A stretch of DNA of 64,000 bases from Mesorhizobium sp. WSM4311 (GTDB lineage: Bacteria > Pseudomonadota > Alphaproteobacteria > Rhizobiales > Rhizobiaceae): contig NZ_NSFV01000006.1 in assembly GCF_002295115.1 (NCBI RefSeq), forward strand, positions 198,501 to 262,500. The letters are read 5' to 3'. Positions 35,571 to 44,820 of the stretch are shown here, piece after piece. The notes beneath the pieces were generated by a model. It saw only the letters and a list, made by a program, of their open reading frames with translations. It was not told the origin of the DNA and made no database searches. Position numbers and translations under genes: made by a program. How positions within the stretch are numbered: position 1 is the stretch's first letter; each line of letters opens with the position of its first letter.

Positions 35571-36677
35571 ATGTTCAAATTCACGGGGAAGGTGCTTTCC
35601 CTTTCGGCCGCGACCCTGATGGTGTCGTCGGTGATTTCGTCCGCGGCTTCGCTGGATGATCTCGTCAAGGCCGCGAAGGCCGAAGGCCAGCTCACCACCA
35701 TCGCGCTGCCGCATGACTGGTGCGGTTACGGCGCGGTCATCGACGGCTTCAAGGCTAAGTATCCGGAAATCACCATCAACGAACTCAACCCCGATGCCGG
35801 TTCCGGCGACGAGGTCGAGGCGATCAAGGCGAACAAGGACAACAAGGGTCCGCAGGCTCCCGACGTCATCGACGTCGGCCTGTCTTTCGGCCCGTCCGCC
35901 AAGAAGGACGGTCTGATCCAGGCTTACAAGGTGTCGACCTGGGACTCGATCCCCGACAGCGCCAAGGATGCCGACGGCTTCTGGACGGGCGATTACTACG
36001 GTGTGCTTTCCTTCCAGGTGAACAAGGATCTGGTGAAGGTTTCGCCGACGGACTGGGCCGACCTGCTGAAGCCGGAATTCGCCAACTCGGTCGCACTTGC
36101 CGGTGATCCGCGCGCTTCGAACCAGGCCATCCAGGCAGTCTACGCCGCCGGCCTTTCCGGTGGTGCGGCAGCCGGTGAAGCCGCAGGCACGGCTGGTCTC
36201 GACTTCTTCAAGAAGCTCAACGCCGCCGGCAATTTCGTGCCGGTCATCGGCAAGGCCGCGACGCTGGCCCAGGGCCAGACCCCGATCCTCGTCACCTGGG
36301 ACTACAACGCGCTCGCCGGTCGCGACACGCTGAAGGGCAACCCGCCCGTCGACGTCGTCGTGCCGAAGACAGGTGTCGTCGCCGGTGTCTACGTGCAGGC
36401 AATCAGCGCCTACGCACCGCACCCGAACGCAGCAAAGCTCTGGCTGGAATACCTGTATTCCGACGAAGGCCAGATCGCCTGGCTGAAGGGCTATTGCCAC
36501 CCGATCCGCTTCAACGATCTCGCCAAGAACGGCAAGATCCCGGCGGACGTGCTGGCCAAGCTGCCGCCGGCTGAGTCCTATGCGGCCGCGGTGTTCCCGA
36601 CGCTCGACGAGCAGGGCAAGGCCAAGGAAGCCATCACCAAGAACTGGGACGCCGTTGTCGGCGCCAACGTCAAGTAA
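35571..36677 (+). CDS. ABC transporter substrate-binding protein (spermidine/putrescine- or iron-type fold)
   Basis: A 368-aa periplasmic binding protein with signal peptide (MFKFTGKVLSLSAATLMVSS, cleavage near SSAAS). GQLTTIALPHDWCGYGAVID and DVIDVGLSFGPSAKKDGLIQ fit the family-1 binding proteins of PotD/AfuA/phosphonate type. It is the first of four importer genes. GGAGAG precedes the ATG; the frame extends upstream but without a signal peptide. The substrate is unknown; the operon suggests a small amine or amino alcohol. Confidence 0.88.
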   Translation: MFKFTGKVLSLSAATLMVSSVISSAASLDDLVKAAKAEGQLTTIALPHDWCGYGAVIDGFKAKYPEITINELNPDAGSGDEVEAIKANKDNKGPQAPDVIDVGLSFGPSAKKDGLIQAYKVSTWDSIPDSAKDADGFWTGDYYGVLSFQVNKDLVKVSPTDWADLLKPEFANSVALAGDPRASNQAIQAVYAAGLSGGAAAGEAAGTAGLDFFKKLNAAGNFVPVIGKAATLAQGQTPILVTWDYNALAGRDTLKGNPPVDVVVPKTGVVAGVYVQAISAYAPHPNAAKLWLEYLYSDEGQIAWLKGYCHPIRFNDLAKNGKIPADVLAKLPPAESYAAAVFPTLDEQGKAKEAITKNWDAVVGANVK

Positions 36678-36689
36678 CAGTTGAGATCC

Positions 36690-36715
36690 ACCGGGCGGCT
36701 TCACGGTCGCCCGGT
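36690..36715 (+). terminator. Attenuator-like hairpin after the binding-protein gene
   Basis: ACCGGGCG (36690-36697) and CGCCCGGT (36708-36715) form an 8-bp stem, followed by TCTTTCTCTC. Hairpins at this place commonly raise the level of the binding protein over the permeases by partial termination or mRNA protection. Confidence 0.55.
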
Positions 36716-36743
36716 TCTTTCTCTCGAAGACGGTAGCCGGCGC

Positions 36744-37658
36744 ATGACCGATATCTCAATGTCCGACCCCGCTGTTACCGGCAAGACGGCGCCTCCCGCC
36801 GAGGCGCGCAGCGTGAGGCTGCCGACGCAATGGCTTGGCGTCGCGCCGTTCTTCATTTTCGCCATCATGTTCCTGATCTTGCCCACGCTCTACCTTATGC
36901 TGGGCGCATTCCAGAACGATGCCGGAGAATTCACACTCGAAAACATAGTCGCATTGGCGCAGCCGTCGATCGTTGCCGCCTACTGGATTTCGATCAAGGT
37001 CAGTCTTGCCTCATCGCTGATTGGCGCCTTTGCGGGTTTGGCGATTGCGATCGCCATCGTGCGCGGTGGCCTGCCGGACTGGATACGCTCGGCGACACTG
37101 ACGTTTTCCGGCGTGGCCTCGAATTTCGCCGGCGTGCCGCTGGCCTTCGCATTCCTCGCCACACTCGGCCGGCTCGGCCTCGCGACGGTCATACTGAACA
37201 CCCTGTTCGGCCTCAACATTTACGCACACGGTTTCAACATCCTGTCGTTCTGGGGCCTGACGCTGACCTATGTCTACTTCCAGATCCCGTTGATGGTGGT
37301 CATCATCGTGCCGGCCATTGACGGGCTGAAGAAGGAATGGGGCGAGGCCGCCGCGACGCTGGGCGCGACCGTGTCCCAGTACTGGCGCATGGTGGTCATT
37401 CCGGTGATCTGGCCGAGCTTCCTCGGTACCGTGATCCTGCTGTTCGCCAATGCCTTCGGCGCCATCGCCACCGCCTATGCGTTGACCGGCTCGTCACTCA
37501 ACATCGTGCCGATCCTGCTCTATGCCCAGATTCGTGGCGACGTGCTGCACAATGCCCATCTCGGCTATGCCATTGCCTTCGGCATGATCCTGATTACCGG
37601 TCTTGCCAATGTCTTCTACATCTGGTTCCGCACCCGTTCCGAGAGGTGGCTCAAATGA
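36744..37658 (+). CDS. ABC transporter permease (PotB-like)
   Basis: A 304-aa membrane protein with six predicted helices after a soluble N-terminal 40 residues. The permease EAA loop is seen in DGLKKEWGEAAATLGATVSQ. Pairs with the permease encoded next, which it overlaps by 4 bp. ATG at 36744 has only a weak ribosome site; the internal ATG in ISMSDPAV is an alternative. Confidence 0.88.
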   Translation: MTDISMSDPAVTGKTAPPAEARSVRLPTQWLGVAPFFIFAIMFLILPTLYLMLGAFQNDAGEFTLENIVALAQPSIVAAYWISIKVSLASSLIGAFAGLAIAIAIVRGGLPDWIRSATLTFSGVASNFAGVPLAFAFLATLGRLGLATVILNTLFGLNIYAHGFNILSFWGLTLTYVYFQIPLMVVIIVPAIDGLKKEWGEAAATLGATVSQYWRMVVIPVIWPSFLGTVILLFANAFGAIATAYALTGSSLNIVPILLYAQIRGDVLHNAHLGYAIAFGMILITGLANVFYIWFRTRSERWLK

Positions 37659-38446
37659 AGGCTGGCAGATTCTGGGCCTGGGTCGTCTTCGCGCTGGGCG
37701 CGGCCTATTTCTTCATCCCGTTGATCGCGACGGTGGAGTTTTCCATGCGCATGCGGCGCGGTGCCTATTCCTTTGATGCCTACAAGGTCGTGCTGGGCGA
37801 CGCACGCTTCCAGGCGACATTCGGCTATTCGGTGCTTGCCGCAGTTTTCACCATCATTCTCGGCGTACTGATCGTGGTGCCCGCCGCCTACTGGATCCGG
37901 CTGCGCCTGCCGCAACTGCGCCCGATCGTAGAGTTTATCACCTTGCTGCCGCTGGTCATCCCGGCCATCGTCATCGTCTTCGGATACATCAGAATGTATG
38001 GCTCGAATTCGCCGTTGCCGTTCCTGGCGACCGACACGGGCACCAATGCCTTGTTGGTCATCGGCTATGCCACACTGTCGTTGCCCTATATGTACCGCGC
38101 GGTGGATACAGGACTTCGCACCATCGACGTGCGCACTCTGACGGAAGCGGCGCAGATTCTGGGCGCCGGCTGGGGGACGATCGTCACCCGTGTTATCCTG
38201 CCCAACGTGTTGATCGCGGTGTTGTCGGGTGCGTTCCTGACCTTCGCGATTGTCATTGGCGAATTCACCATGGCAAGCCTGCTCAACCGGCCGGCCTTCG
38301 GCCCGTATCTGCAGAACATCGGCGCCAACCGCGCCTATGAGCCGGCAGCGCTTGCAATCATTGCCTTCGCCATCACCTGGGGTTGCATGTCGCTGATCCA
38401 GATCCTGTCCCGCTTCGCGCCGAAATCGGCGAACCGCCCGAACTGA
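37655..38446 (+). CDS. ABC transporter permease (PotC-like)
   Basis: A 263-aa second permease subunit with six helices. The EAA loop lies in TLTEAAQILGAGWGTIVTRV. The start overlaps the upstream stop (ATGA); a longer frame on this strand is a shadow of the first permease. Confidence 0.9.
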   Translation: MKAGRFWAWVVFALGAAYFFIPLIATVEFSMRMRRGAYSFDAYKVVLGDARFQATFGYSVLAAVFTIILGVLIVVPAAYWIRLRLPQLRPIVEFITLLPLVIPAIVIVFGYIRMYGSNSPLPFLATDTGTNALLVIGYATLSLPYMYRAVDTGLRTIDVRTLTEAAQILGAGWGTIVTRVILPNVLIAVLSGAFLTFAIVIGEFTMASLLNRPAFGPYLQNIGANRAYEPAALAIIAFAITWGCMSLIQILSRFAPKSANRPN

Positions 38447-38462
38447 TCGAAAGAACACCACC

Positions 38463-39527
38463 ATGGCCGAGCCATTCCTCTCCATCCAGCACGTCCGGAA
38501 ATCCTTCGGCGCCACCACGGTCGTGGAGGATTTCAATCTCGACGTCGAGCCGGGTGAATTCGTCTCCTTCCTCGGGCCGTCCGGCTGCGGCAAGACCACC
38601 GTGCTGCGTATGGTCGCCGGCTTCGAAGAGCCGAGCGCCGGCAAGATCGTCGTCGCCGGCAAGGACATCACCCGGCTGAAGCCCAATCAGCGCAATGTCG
38701 GCATGGTGTTCCAGGCCTATGCGTTGTTCCCTAACCTGACCGTGGCGCAGAACATCGGCTTCGGCCTGAAAGTCGCCGGCATGCCCAAAGCGGACATCGA
38801 CGCCCGCGTTGCCGAGATGCTCGGCATCATCAAGCTGCCGCAGATGGCCGACCGTTATCCCTATCAGCTCTCGGGCGGCCAGCAGCAGCGCATCGCGCTG
38901 GCGCGCGCGATCGCGCCGAAGCCGAAGCTGCTTTTGCTCGACGAGCCGCTGTCGGCGCTCGACGCCAAGGTGCGCGTGTCGCTGCGCGAGGAAATCCGCT
39001 CGATCCAGAAGAAGCTCGGCATCACCACCATCTTCGTCACGCATGACCAGGAAGAGGCGCTGTCGATCTCCGACCGCATCGCCGTCATGTATGGCGGCAA
39101 GGCCGAGCAGGTCGGCACGCCGTTCGAGATCTACAACCGGCCGGCGACCAAATTCGTCGCCAATTTCGTCGGCACGCTCAACGTGCTCGAAGGCAAGGTC
39201 ACCGATGCCGCGGCCGGCACGGTTCAGGTCAACACGCAGGAAGTCTCGCTCAAGGGCAAGCTCAACGGCTCGAAGTCCGGCGACACGCTGTCGCTGGCGC
39301 TGCGGCCCGAGGCGATTTCGCTCGGCCGCCAGCCCGGCCGCGATTCCAGCCTGATCGGAGAGATATCCGAAGTGCACTTCCTCGGCTCGGTGATCCGGGT
39401 CCGCGTCGGCATCGGCGGCAACACGGTGTCGCTCGACACCTTCAACAACTCGGCCACGCCGCCACCCGCGGTCGGTGAGAAGGCCGAGATTTCGTTCTCA
39501 TCGGGCGACATGCTGGTCTTGCACTAG
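38463..39527 (+). CDS. ABC transporter ATP-binding protein (PotA/FbpC-like)
   Basis: A 354-aa ATPase. Walker A GPSGCGKTT is at residues 38-46, the signature is LSGGQQQRIALARA, Walker B is LLLLDEPLSALDAK, and a C-terminal TOBE domain (from about residue 240) contains LALRPEAISLGRQPG. Powers the importer encoded upstream. Last gene of the operon. Confidence 0.93.
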   Translation: MAEPFLSIQHVRKSFGATTVVEDFNLDVEPGEFVSFLGPSGCGKTTVLRMVAGFEEPSAGKIVVAGKDITRLKPNQRNVGMVFQAYALFPNLTVAQNIGFGLKVAGMPKADIDARVAEMLGIIKLPQMADRYPYQLSGGQQQRIALARAIAPKPKLLLLDEPLSALDAKVRVSLREEIRSIQKKLGITTIFVTHDQEEALSISDRIAVMYGGKAEQVGTPFEIYNRPATKFVANFVGTLNVLEGKVTDAAAGTVQVNTQEVSLKGKLNGSKSGDTLSLALRPEAISLGRQPGRDSSLIGEISEVHFLGSVIRVRVGIGGNTVSLDTFNNSATPPPAVGEKAEISFSSGDMLVLH

Positions 39528-39538
39528 CGGAGCGAACG

Positions 39539-39655
39539 TCATTCCGCGGCGGTCTCTAATGCGCCGAACAACGCGTCTTGATCGTCGATGCTCGCAACCC
39601 TCGATGCCGTGGGTTCGATGTCTGTAGTGACGAACCGTCGGCGCCGCCCCTCAGG
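39539..39655 (-). pseudogene. Possible protein-coding remnant (transposase-like fragment)
   Basis: In the 225-bp gap after the ABC operon, one minus-strand frame reads 38 codons to a TGA: PEGRRRRFVTTDIEPTASRV, then further residues ending FGALETAAE. The RRRRFVTTD piece resembles the middle of IS3-family OrfB proteins, and the rest does not. A degraded insertion or the tail of a lost gene is possible. Nothing else is seen in the gap. Confidence 0.25.
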
Positions 39656-39752
39656 TCACTTTTAAATCCCAGGGCAGGCCAAGGCTTCGACAATCAACAG
39701 TATCCTGCCGAGGGGTACTGCCAACAGTCGCTCTTCGCCGCTACGATGAGCC

Positions 39753-41306
39753 ATGGCCCTTTTTGAACTCACCCTTGTCCTGCTTTTGACGGCTGTCGCG
39801 CTGACGGCGCTGTCGCGGCGGCTGGAGGTCCCCTATCCGTCGCTGCTGGCCCTGGCCGGGGTCGGCATCGCCTTCGTGCCTGGCGCACCGATGATCGAGA
39901 TCGATCCGGAACTGGCGCTTGCGCTGTTCATAGCGCCGGTGCTTCTCGATGCCGCCTATGACACGTCGCTGCGCGACCTGAAGCGCTACCGGCTGTCGCT
40001 GCTGCTGCTGGCGCTTGGCGCCGTCGTCTTCACCACTGTGGTGGTTGCCTTCGTCGGCTGGAAGATGGCCGGCCTGCCGATCGCCGCGGCGATCGCGCTT
40101 GGCGCCATCGTCGCGCCGCCGGATGCCGTGGCGGCGAGTGCCGTTCTCGGGCAATTCAAGGTGCCGCACCGCATCACCGCCATCCTGCAGGGCGAAAGCC
40201 TGCTCAACGATGCCACCGCGCTCTTGATCTACCGGCTGGCGGTTTCGGCAGCACTCGGCTCGATCATGCTGAGCAACGCCATTCCGGTGATCCTGCTGTC
40301 AACGATCGGCAGCCTGATTGGAGGTTATCTGCTTGGCCGCCTCTCGCTCTTGACGCTGACCCGCATCGAGGATGCGGCGAGCAGCACCGTGGTGCAGTTC
40401 GCCGGGACATTCGGCGTGTGGATATTGGCCGACAAGCTCGGTCTTTCCGCCATCATCACCATCGTCGTCTACGCCATCACGATTGCGCGCAGTGCACCGC
40501 GCCGCATGTCGGCGAGACGCCGTGTCAGCACCTATTCGGTCTGGGAGTCGGCGGTGTTCGTTCTCAACGTTTTGGCTTTCGTGCTGATGGGCCTGCAGGC
40601 ACGGTCGATCGTCGGCCGGCTTTCCGGCGAAGGGCAGGGCGAGGCCTTTCTGTTTGCCGCGACGGTGCTGGTTGTCGTCATCGCGGCGCGCCTCGTCTGG
40701 GTGGCGAGTTATGTTGCGATCATCCGATGGCTTGCCCGTCTCGGCGGCGAAGACAGAAAGCGGGATTTGCCGACATTTGGCGGCGCCGTGCTGGTCGGCT
40801 GGTGCGGTATGCGCGGGCTGGTGACGCTGGTGGTGGCCATTGCCCTGCCTGCCGGCTTTCCCGGCCGCGATCCGATCGTGCTTGCCGCCTTCGCGGTGGT
40901 TCTGGGTACGCTGGTGCTGCAGGGGATGACGCTGAAGCCTCTGCTGCGGATACTCAACTTCGATCCCGACAGAACCGTCGACAATGAGGTTGCGCAGGCG
41001 CGCGTTGCCGTCATGCAGGCCGCACTTGACGTGTTGAGCCGCAAGACATCGGCCGCGGCGGCTGTCGTGCGCGAGCAGTACGAGGCTCAGCGCGTGATCG
41101 CGGAAAACCCGGAGGACGCACAGGCGGCAACCGAATACGACCGGCTGCGCCTCTACGCCATCAACCGCCAGCGCGACACGCTGGAGGAATTGCGCAGCAA
41201 CGGCACGATCGGCGACGAGGCCTATCACCGGCTGGAAGAAGAGATCGACTGGGCGGAACTGGCGGCGTCGCCAGCGGGCCGGTTCCAGCCGTTGACGACG
41301 GATTAG
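39753..41306 (+). CDS. CPA1 family sodium/proton antiporter
   Basis: A 517-aa protein with about 12 membrane helices followed by a soluble C-terminal tail of about 110 residues (from FDPDRTVDNEVAQ). ALGAIVAPPDAVAASAVLG and GESLLNDATALLIYRLAV are the ion-site motifs of NhaP/CPA1 exchangers. It likely exports Na+ or K+ in exchange for H+. Single gene, ATG start. Confidence 0.9.
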   Translation: MALFELTLVLLLTAVALTALSRRLEVPYPSLLALAGVGIAFVPGAPMIEIDPELALALFIAPVLLDAAYDTSLRDLKRYRLSLLLLALGAVVFTTVVVAFVGWKMAGLPIAAAIALGAIVAPPDAVAASAVLGQFKVPHRITAILQGESLLNDATALLIYRLAVSAALGSIMLSNAIPVILLSTIGSLIGGYLLGRLSLLTLTRIEDAASSTVVQFAGTFGVWILADKLGLSAIITIVVYAITIARSAPRRMSARRRVSTYSVWESAVFVLNVLAFVLMGLQARSIVGRLSGEGQGEAFLFAATVLVVVIAARLVWVASYVAIIRWLARLGGEDRKRDLPTFGGAVLVGWCGMRGLVTLVVAIALPAGFPGRDPIVLAAFAVVLGTLVLQGMTLKPLLRILNFDPDRTVDNEVAQARVAVMQAALDVLSRKTSAAAAVVREQYEAQRVIAENPEDAQAATEYDRLRLYAINRQRDTLEELRSNGTIGDEAYHRLEEEIDWAELAASPAGRFQPLTTD

Positions 41307-41422
41307 AAGATCGCGCGGCGGGGCAGGGGAGGCTGCTGGCACAAGCCGCTTGCATTCTCCTGCACATTGCAAGCAATCCACTGAGCCGCTACTGCCATCG
41401 CCGAAGGTGAGCCGGATAAGCA

Positions 41423-42331
41423 ATGAAGCTGGTCAGCTACAACATCCAGTACGGGTTCGGCAGCGACGGCCGCTATGACCTTTCGCGCGCGGCGCGCATC
41501 GTCGACGGCGCCGATGTCATTGCCCTGCAGGAGGTCGAGCGGCACTGGCAGCGCAGCCATTTCGACGACCAGCCGGAGCTGCTGTCGCGCCTGCTGCCGG
41601 ACTATCACTGGATCTACGGCCCGGCCTTCGACATGGACGCCAGCGAGCGGCGGGACGGTCGCCTGGTCAATCGGCGCCGGCAGTTCGGCACCATGGTTCT
41701 GTCGAAACTGCCGATCGTCTGGTCGCGCCTGCATGCGCTGCCGATGCGCCGGACGCTCAGGCCGCTCAACACGCGCAACGCGGCGCTCGAATGCATGATC
41801 GGCACACCGGCCGGCCCGGTGCGGGTGCTGTCCTTGCATCTCGCCCATATCGCGGCGGAAGAGCGGCTGGAGCAGATCGACTATCTGCTGGCCGAACACC
41901 GCCGTGCGCCGTCCGAAGGCGGGCCGTGGAGCGGCATCGATGACGAGCCTTCGCGCAACTGGACCAGCGGCGAAGCCGAGCCGGAAAATCCGCTGGCGGC
42001 GATCTGGATGGGCGATTTCAACATGGAGCCGGGCAGCGCCGAATACCGCCGCATCGTCGGCAGCACGCCCTATCATCGGGGTGCTGCCTATCTCGACGGC
42101 TTCGTCGATGCCGCCGTTGTGGCGATCGAACCCGCTGATGACTTCCACACGCATGAGAAGATCATCGACGGCAGGCTGGCAAAGCGCCGGCTCGACCACT
42201 GCTTCGTCGGCGGTATGTTCGCGGGGCGGGTCCGCTCGGTCGCATCCGATACAGGCGAGGTGGCGTCCGATCACTTCCCGGTCCGGGTCGACATCGATCT
42301 CGAAACGCCACTCGGCTTGGGAGGTCGATAG
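41423..42331 (+). CDS. Endonuclease/exonuclease/phosphatase family protein
   Basis: A 302-aa EEP-fold hydrolase. MKLVSYNIQYGFGSDG (Asn), VIALQEVERHW (metal Glu), AIWMGDFNMEPGS (Asp-Asn) and EVASDHFPVRVDI (final Asp-His) give the full catalytic set. Such cytoplasmic members hydrolyse phosphodiesters of nucleic acids, lipids or inositols; the true substrate cannot be told. It is followed 7 bp later by the EamA transporter gene. Confidence 0.88.
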   Translation: MKLVSYNIQYGFGSDGRYDLSRAARIVDGADVIALQEVERHWQRSHFDDQPELLSRLLPDYHWIYGPAFDMDASERRDGRLVNRRRQFGTMVLSKLPIVWSRLHALPMRRTLRPLNTRNAALECMIGTPAGPVRVLSLHLAHIAAEERLEQIDYLLAEHRRAPSEGGPWSGIDDEPSRNWTSGEAEPENPLAAIWMGDFNMEPGSAEYRRIVGSTPYHRGAAYLDGFVDAAVVAIEPADDFHTHEKIIDGRLAKRRLDHCFVGGMFAGRVRSVASDTGEVASDHFPVRVDIDLETPLGLGGR

Positions 42332-42338
42332 ACCCGAA

Positions 42339-43184
42339 ATGACGCTTTTCGTCTTCTTCGCGGTGCTTGCCGCAGCCGCCATGCACGCGATCTGGAACGC
42401 GCTGGTCAAGGTGCATCTCGACCGCTTCCTGTCGATCACGCTGATGACATTGGGCATGGGGTTTGCCGCGCTGTTCGTGCTGCCTTTCGTCGAGTTCCCG
42501 AAGGCGGCGGTCTGGCCGTTCATTCTCGCTTCGGTGGTCTTCCACATGGGCTACCGAACCTTCCTGATCGGGGCCTACAAGGCCGGCGATTTCGCCCAGA
42601 CCTATCCACTGGCGCGCGGCACGGCACCGCTGCTGGCAGCACTTGGAGGCATCGTGGTGGTGCAGGAGGTGCCGGCGCCGTTTGCCATTCTCGGCATCCT
42701 GCTTTTGTCGGCCGGCACGCTGGTGATGTCGTTTCGCGGCGGCGCGCATCTGGAGAGGCTCAACCTGCGCGCCGTCGGCTTTGCGCTCGGCACGTCGATC
42801 TTCATTGCCAGCTATACATTGTCGGACGGCAGCGGCGCGCGGCTGGCGGCGACGGCGCAAAGCTACGCGGCCTGGCTGTTCGTCTGCGACGCGACATGGG
42901 CGCTGGTGCTGTGCCTCATCTTCCGCGGGCCGCAGTCACTGCCCGTGCTGGCGCGCGACTGGAAGGCCGGGCTGTTCACCGGCGTGCTCAGCGGCGCGGC
43001 CTACTGGATCGTGATGTGGGCGATGACCAAGGCGCCGATCGCCTCGGTGGCATCGCTGCGCGAAACGTCGATCCTGTTCGCCATGCTGATCTCGGTCTAC
43101 GCGCTCGGCGAGAAGATGACGGGCTGGCGCGGCGCCGCCGCGCTCAGCATTGTTGCCGGGGTTATCGCGCTCCGGATGGGTTAG
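42339..43184 (+). CDS. EamA/DMT family transporter
   Basis: A 281-aa protein with about ten membrane helices in two EamA halves (PLARGTAPLLAALGGIVVVQ; PIASVASLRETSILFAMLIS). Probably exports a metabolite. ATG at 42339; a longer frame is a shadow of the hydrolase gene. It converges on the MFS gene with 7 bp between them. Confidence 0.87.
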   Translation: MTLFVFFAVLAAAAMHAIWNALVKVHLDRFLSITLMTLGMGFAALFVLPFVEFPKAAVWPFILASVVFHMGYRTFLIGAYKAGDFAQTYPLARGTAPLLAALGGIVVVQEVPAPFAILGILLLSAGTLVMSFRGGAHLERLNLRAVGFALGTSIFIASYTLSDGSGARLAATAQSYAAWLFVCDATWALVLCLIFRGPQSLPVLARDWKAGLFTGVLSGAAYWIVMWAMTKAPIASVASLRETSILFAMLISVYALGEKMTGWRGAAALSIVAGVIALRMG

Positions 43185-43191
43185 GCCGCAC

Positions 43192-44409
43192 TCAACCCAG
43201 GACTGTCATCACCTGGCCGCGCCGCTCCGGGCTGAAGCGGATGACGACGATGATGCAGACGGCGACCACGCCGGCGAAAAGCGCCAGCGCATAGCCGTAG
43301 CTGCCTCCGGCCGACTCCGCTATGCCCGCCTGATACGGACCGCCATAGGATGCGGCAAGGTTGCCGGCCTGATAGATGAAGCCGGGCAAGGTCGCGCGGA
43401 CCGCCCCCGGCGACAGTTCGTTGAGATGAACCGGGATGACGCCCCAGGCGCCCTGGACGGCGACCTGCATGACGAATGCGCCGATGGCCAACATGAAGGG
43501 CGTGGTGCTGTAGGCCCATAGCGGGATCGACGGCAGGGCGATCAGGCAGGCGAGCGTGATGGCGTTGACGCGGCCGATCCTCTCCGACAGCGCGCCGAAG
43601 GCCAGGCCGCCGACGATGGCGCCGATATTGGCGACGATGGTGATCCAGCTCACCGTGTGCGGATCGAAGCCATGCTGCTTCTTCAGGAAGGTCGGGTAGA
43701 GGTCCTGCGTGCCATGGCTGAAGAAATTGAAGAACATCATCAGCACGACGGCATAGAGCGCGACGCCCCAGTGCTTCTGCAGCGTTTCCAGGAGCCCCGG
43801 CTTGACCGATTTCCGCGCCTCGGCGAAGGCCGGCGATTCCGGCACGTGCGAGCGGATGAAGAGCACGATCAGCGCCGGCAAGAAGGAGAGCAGGAACATG
43901 GCACGCCAGCCGATCGTGTAGCCGCCGATCGTCTGCTGGTAGAGCAGGCCGTAGACCACCGCCGCCAGGAGGTAGCCGGCGGGATAGCCGCATTGCAGGA
44001 TGCCCGATACGAAGCCGCGCGCGCTGGGAGGGATGGATTCCATGGCGAGCGAACTGCCAAGCCCCCATTCGCCGCCCATGGCGATGCCGAACAAAGCGCG
44101 CAGGGCGAGGAAAATGCCGAGATTGGGCGAGAAGGCGGCGAGCGCGCCGATCACCGAATAGCTGACGATGTTGAGCATGAGGATGGGCTTGCGCCCATAT
44201 TTGTCGGCGAGCATGCCAAAGAAAAACGCGCCGATGAAGCGCGTCGCCAAGGTCAGGAACAGTGCCTTTGAGACTGCTGGGACATCGGTGTGGAATTCAC
44301 TCGCAATATCGGTGAGCAGGAATGTCAGAAGGAAGAAATCAAAAGCGTCGAGCGTCCAGCCCAGGAATGAGGCCAGAACGGTTTTCTTCTGCTCGGCAGT
44401 GAGATTCAA
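43192..44409 (-). CDS. MFS transporter (sialate/aromatic acid:H+ symporter type)
   Basis: A 405-aa 12-helix transporter. GWTLDAFDFFLLTFLLTDIA and GMLADKYGRKPILML (loop 2-3 signature) resemble NanT/lactate-type symporters. The start is TTG at 44409: AAAGGAGGA is perfectly spaced five bases upstream, while a longer frame to 44460 lies over this ribosome site. It is 81 bp behind the Dabb gene and probably belongs to the LacI-controlled operon as its second uptake route. Confidence 0.88.
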   Translation of the reverse strand: MNLTAEQKKTVLASFLGWTLDAFDFFLLTFLLTDIASEFHTDVPAVSKALFLTLATRFIGAFFFGMLADKYGRKPILMLNIVSYSVIGALAAFSPNLGIFLALRALFGIAMGGEWGLGSSLAMESIPPSARGFVSGILQCGYPAGYLLAAVVYGLLYQQTIGGYTIGWRAMFLLSFLPALIVLFIRSHVPESPAFAEARKSVKPGLLETLQKHWGVALYAVVLMMFFNFFSHGTQDLYPTFLKKQHGFDPHTVSWITIVANIGAIVGGLAFGALSERIGRVNAITLACLIALPSIPLWAYSTTPFMLAIGAFVMQVAVQGAWGVIPVHLNELSPGAVRATLPGFIYQAGNLAASYGGPYQAGIAESAGGSYGYALALFAGVVAVCIIVVIRFSPERRGQVMTVLG

Positions 44410-44490
44410 GGCGTCCTCCTTTGGTGCCCCCAGAGGAACGATATGTCGCCCCTCTCGCAAAAGAGAACAGCGATCAGCCGGAACCGGCGG

Positions 44491-44808
44491 TCACTTTTTC
44501 GTAAGGTCGAGGTCGAAGACCATCAATCCGTCCGTGCCGCCTTCGAGTGCGGCGACCAGCCGGGCGCCGGCGCGCTGATGGGCCTCATGGACGAGATAGG
44601 CGTCGCGGGCGGCGGCATCGCGGAAATCGATGGTGAAGCCATGGCCAAAGCCGCGGGCGAAGGGCTCGGGGCTGACATTGGCACTGAAGTGGACCGTGTC
44701 CATGCCGTCGATCACCTTTCGAAGCGCCTCGAGGTCGGCATGGATCGCCGTGCGCTCGCTTTCGGGGACATCGCCGCGAAACCGGGCGAAGACACAGTGC
44801 CTGATCAT
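44491..44808 (-). CDS. Dabb (stress-responsive alpha/beta barrel) domain protein
   Basis: A 105-aa dimeric ferredoxin-like barrel protein: MIRHCVFARFRGDVPESE begins the first strand, GHGFTIDFRDAAARDAYLVH the second half. Dabb proteins are small enzymes or binding proteins, sometimes cyclases. It is 12 bp behind a GMC oxidoreductase gene, so it may act on that enzyme's product. Function unproven. Confidence 0.85.
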   Translation of the reverse strand: MIRHCVFARFRGDVPESERTAIHADLEALRKVIDGMDTVHFSANVSPEPFARGFGHGFTIDFRDAAARDAYLVHEAHQRAGARLVAALEGGTDGLMVFDLDLTKK

Positions 44809-44820
44809 TTCTCCATCCCT

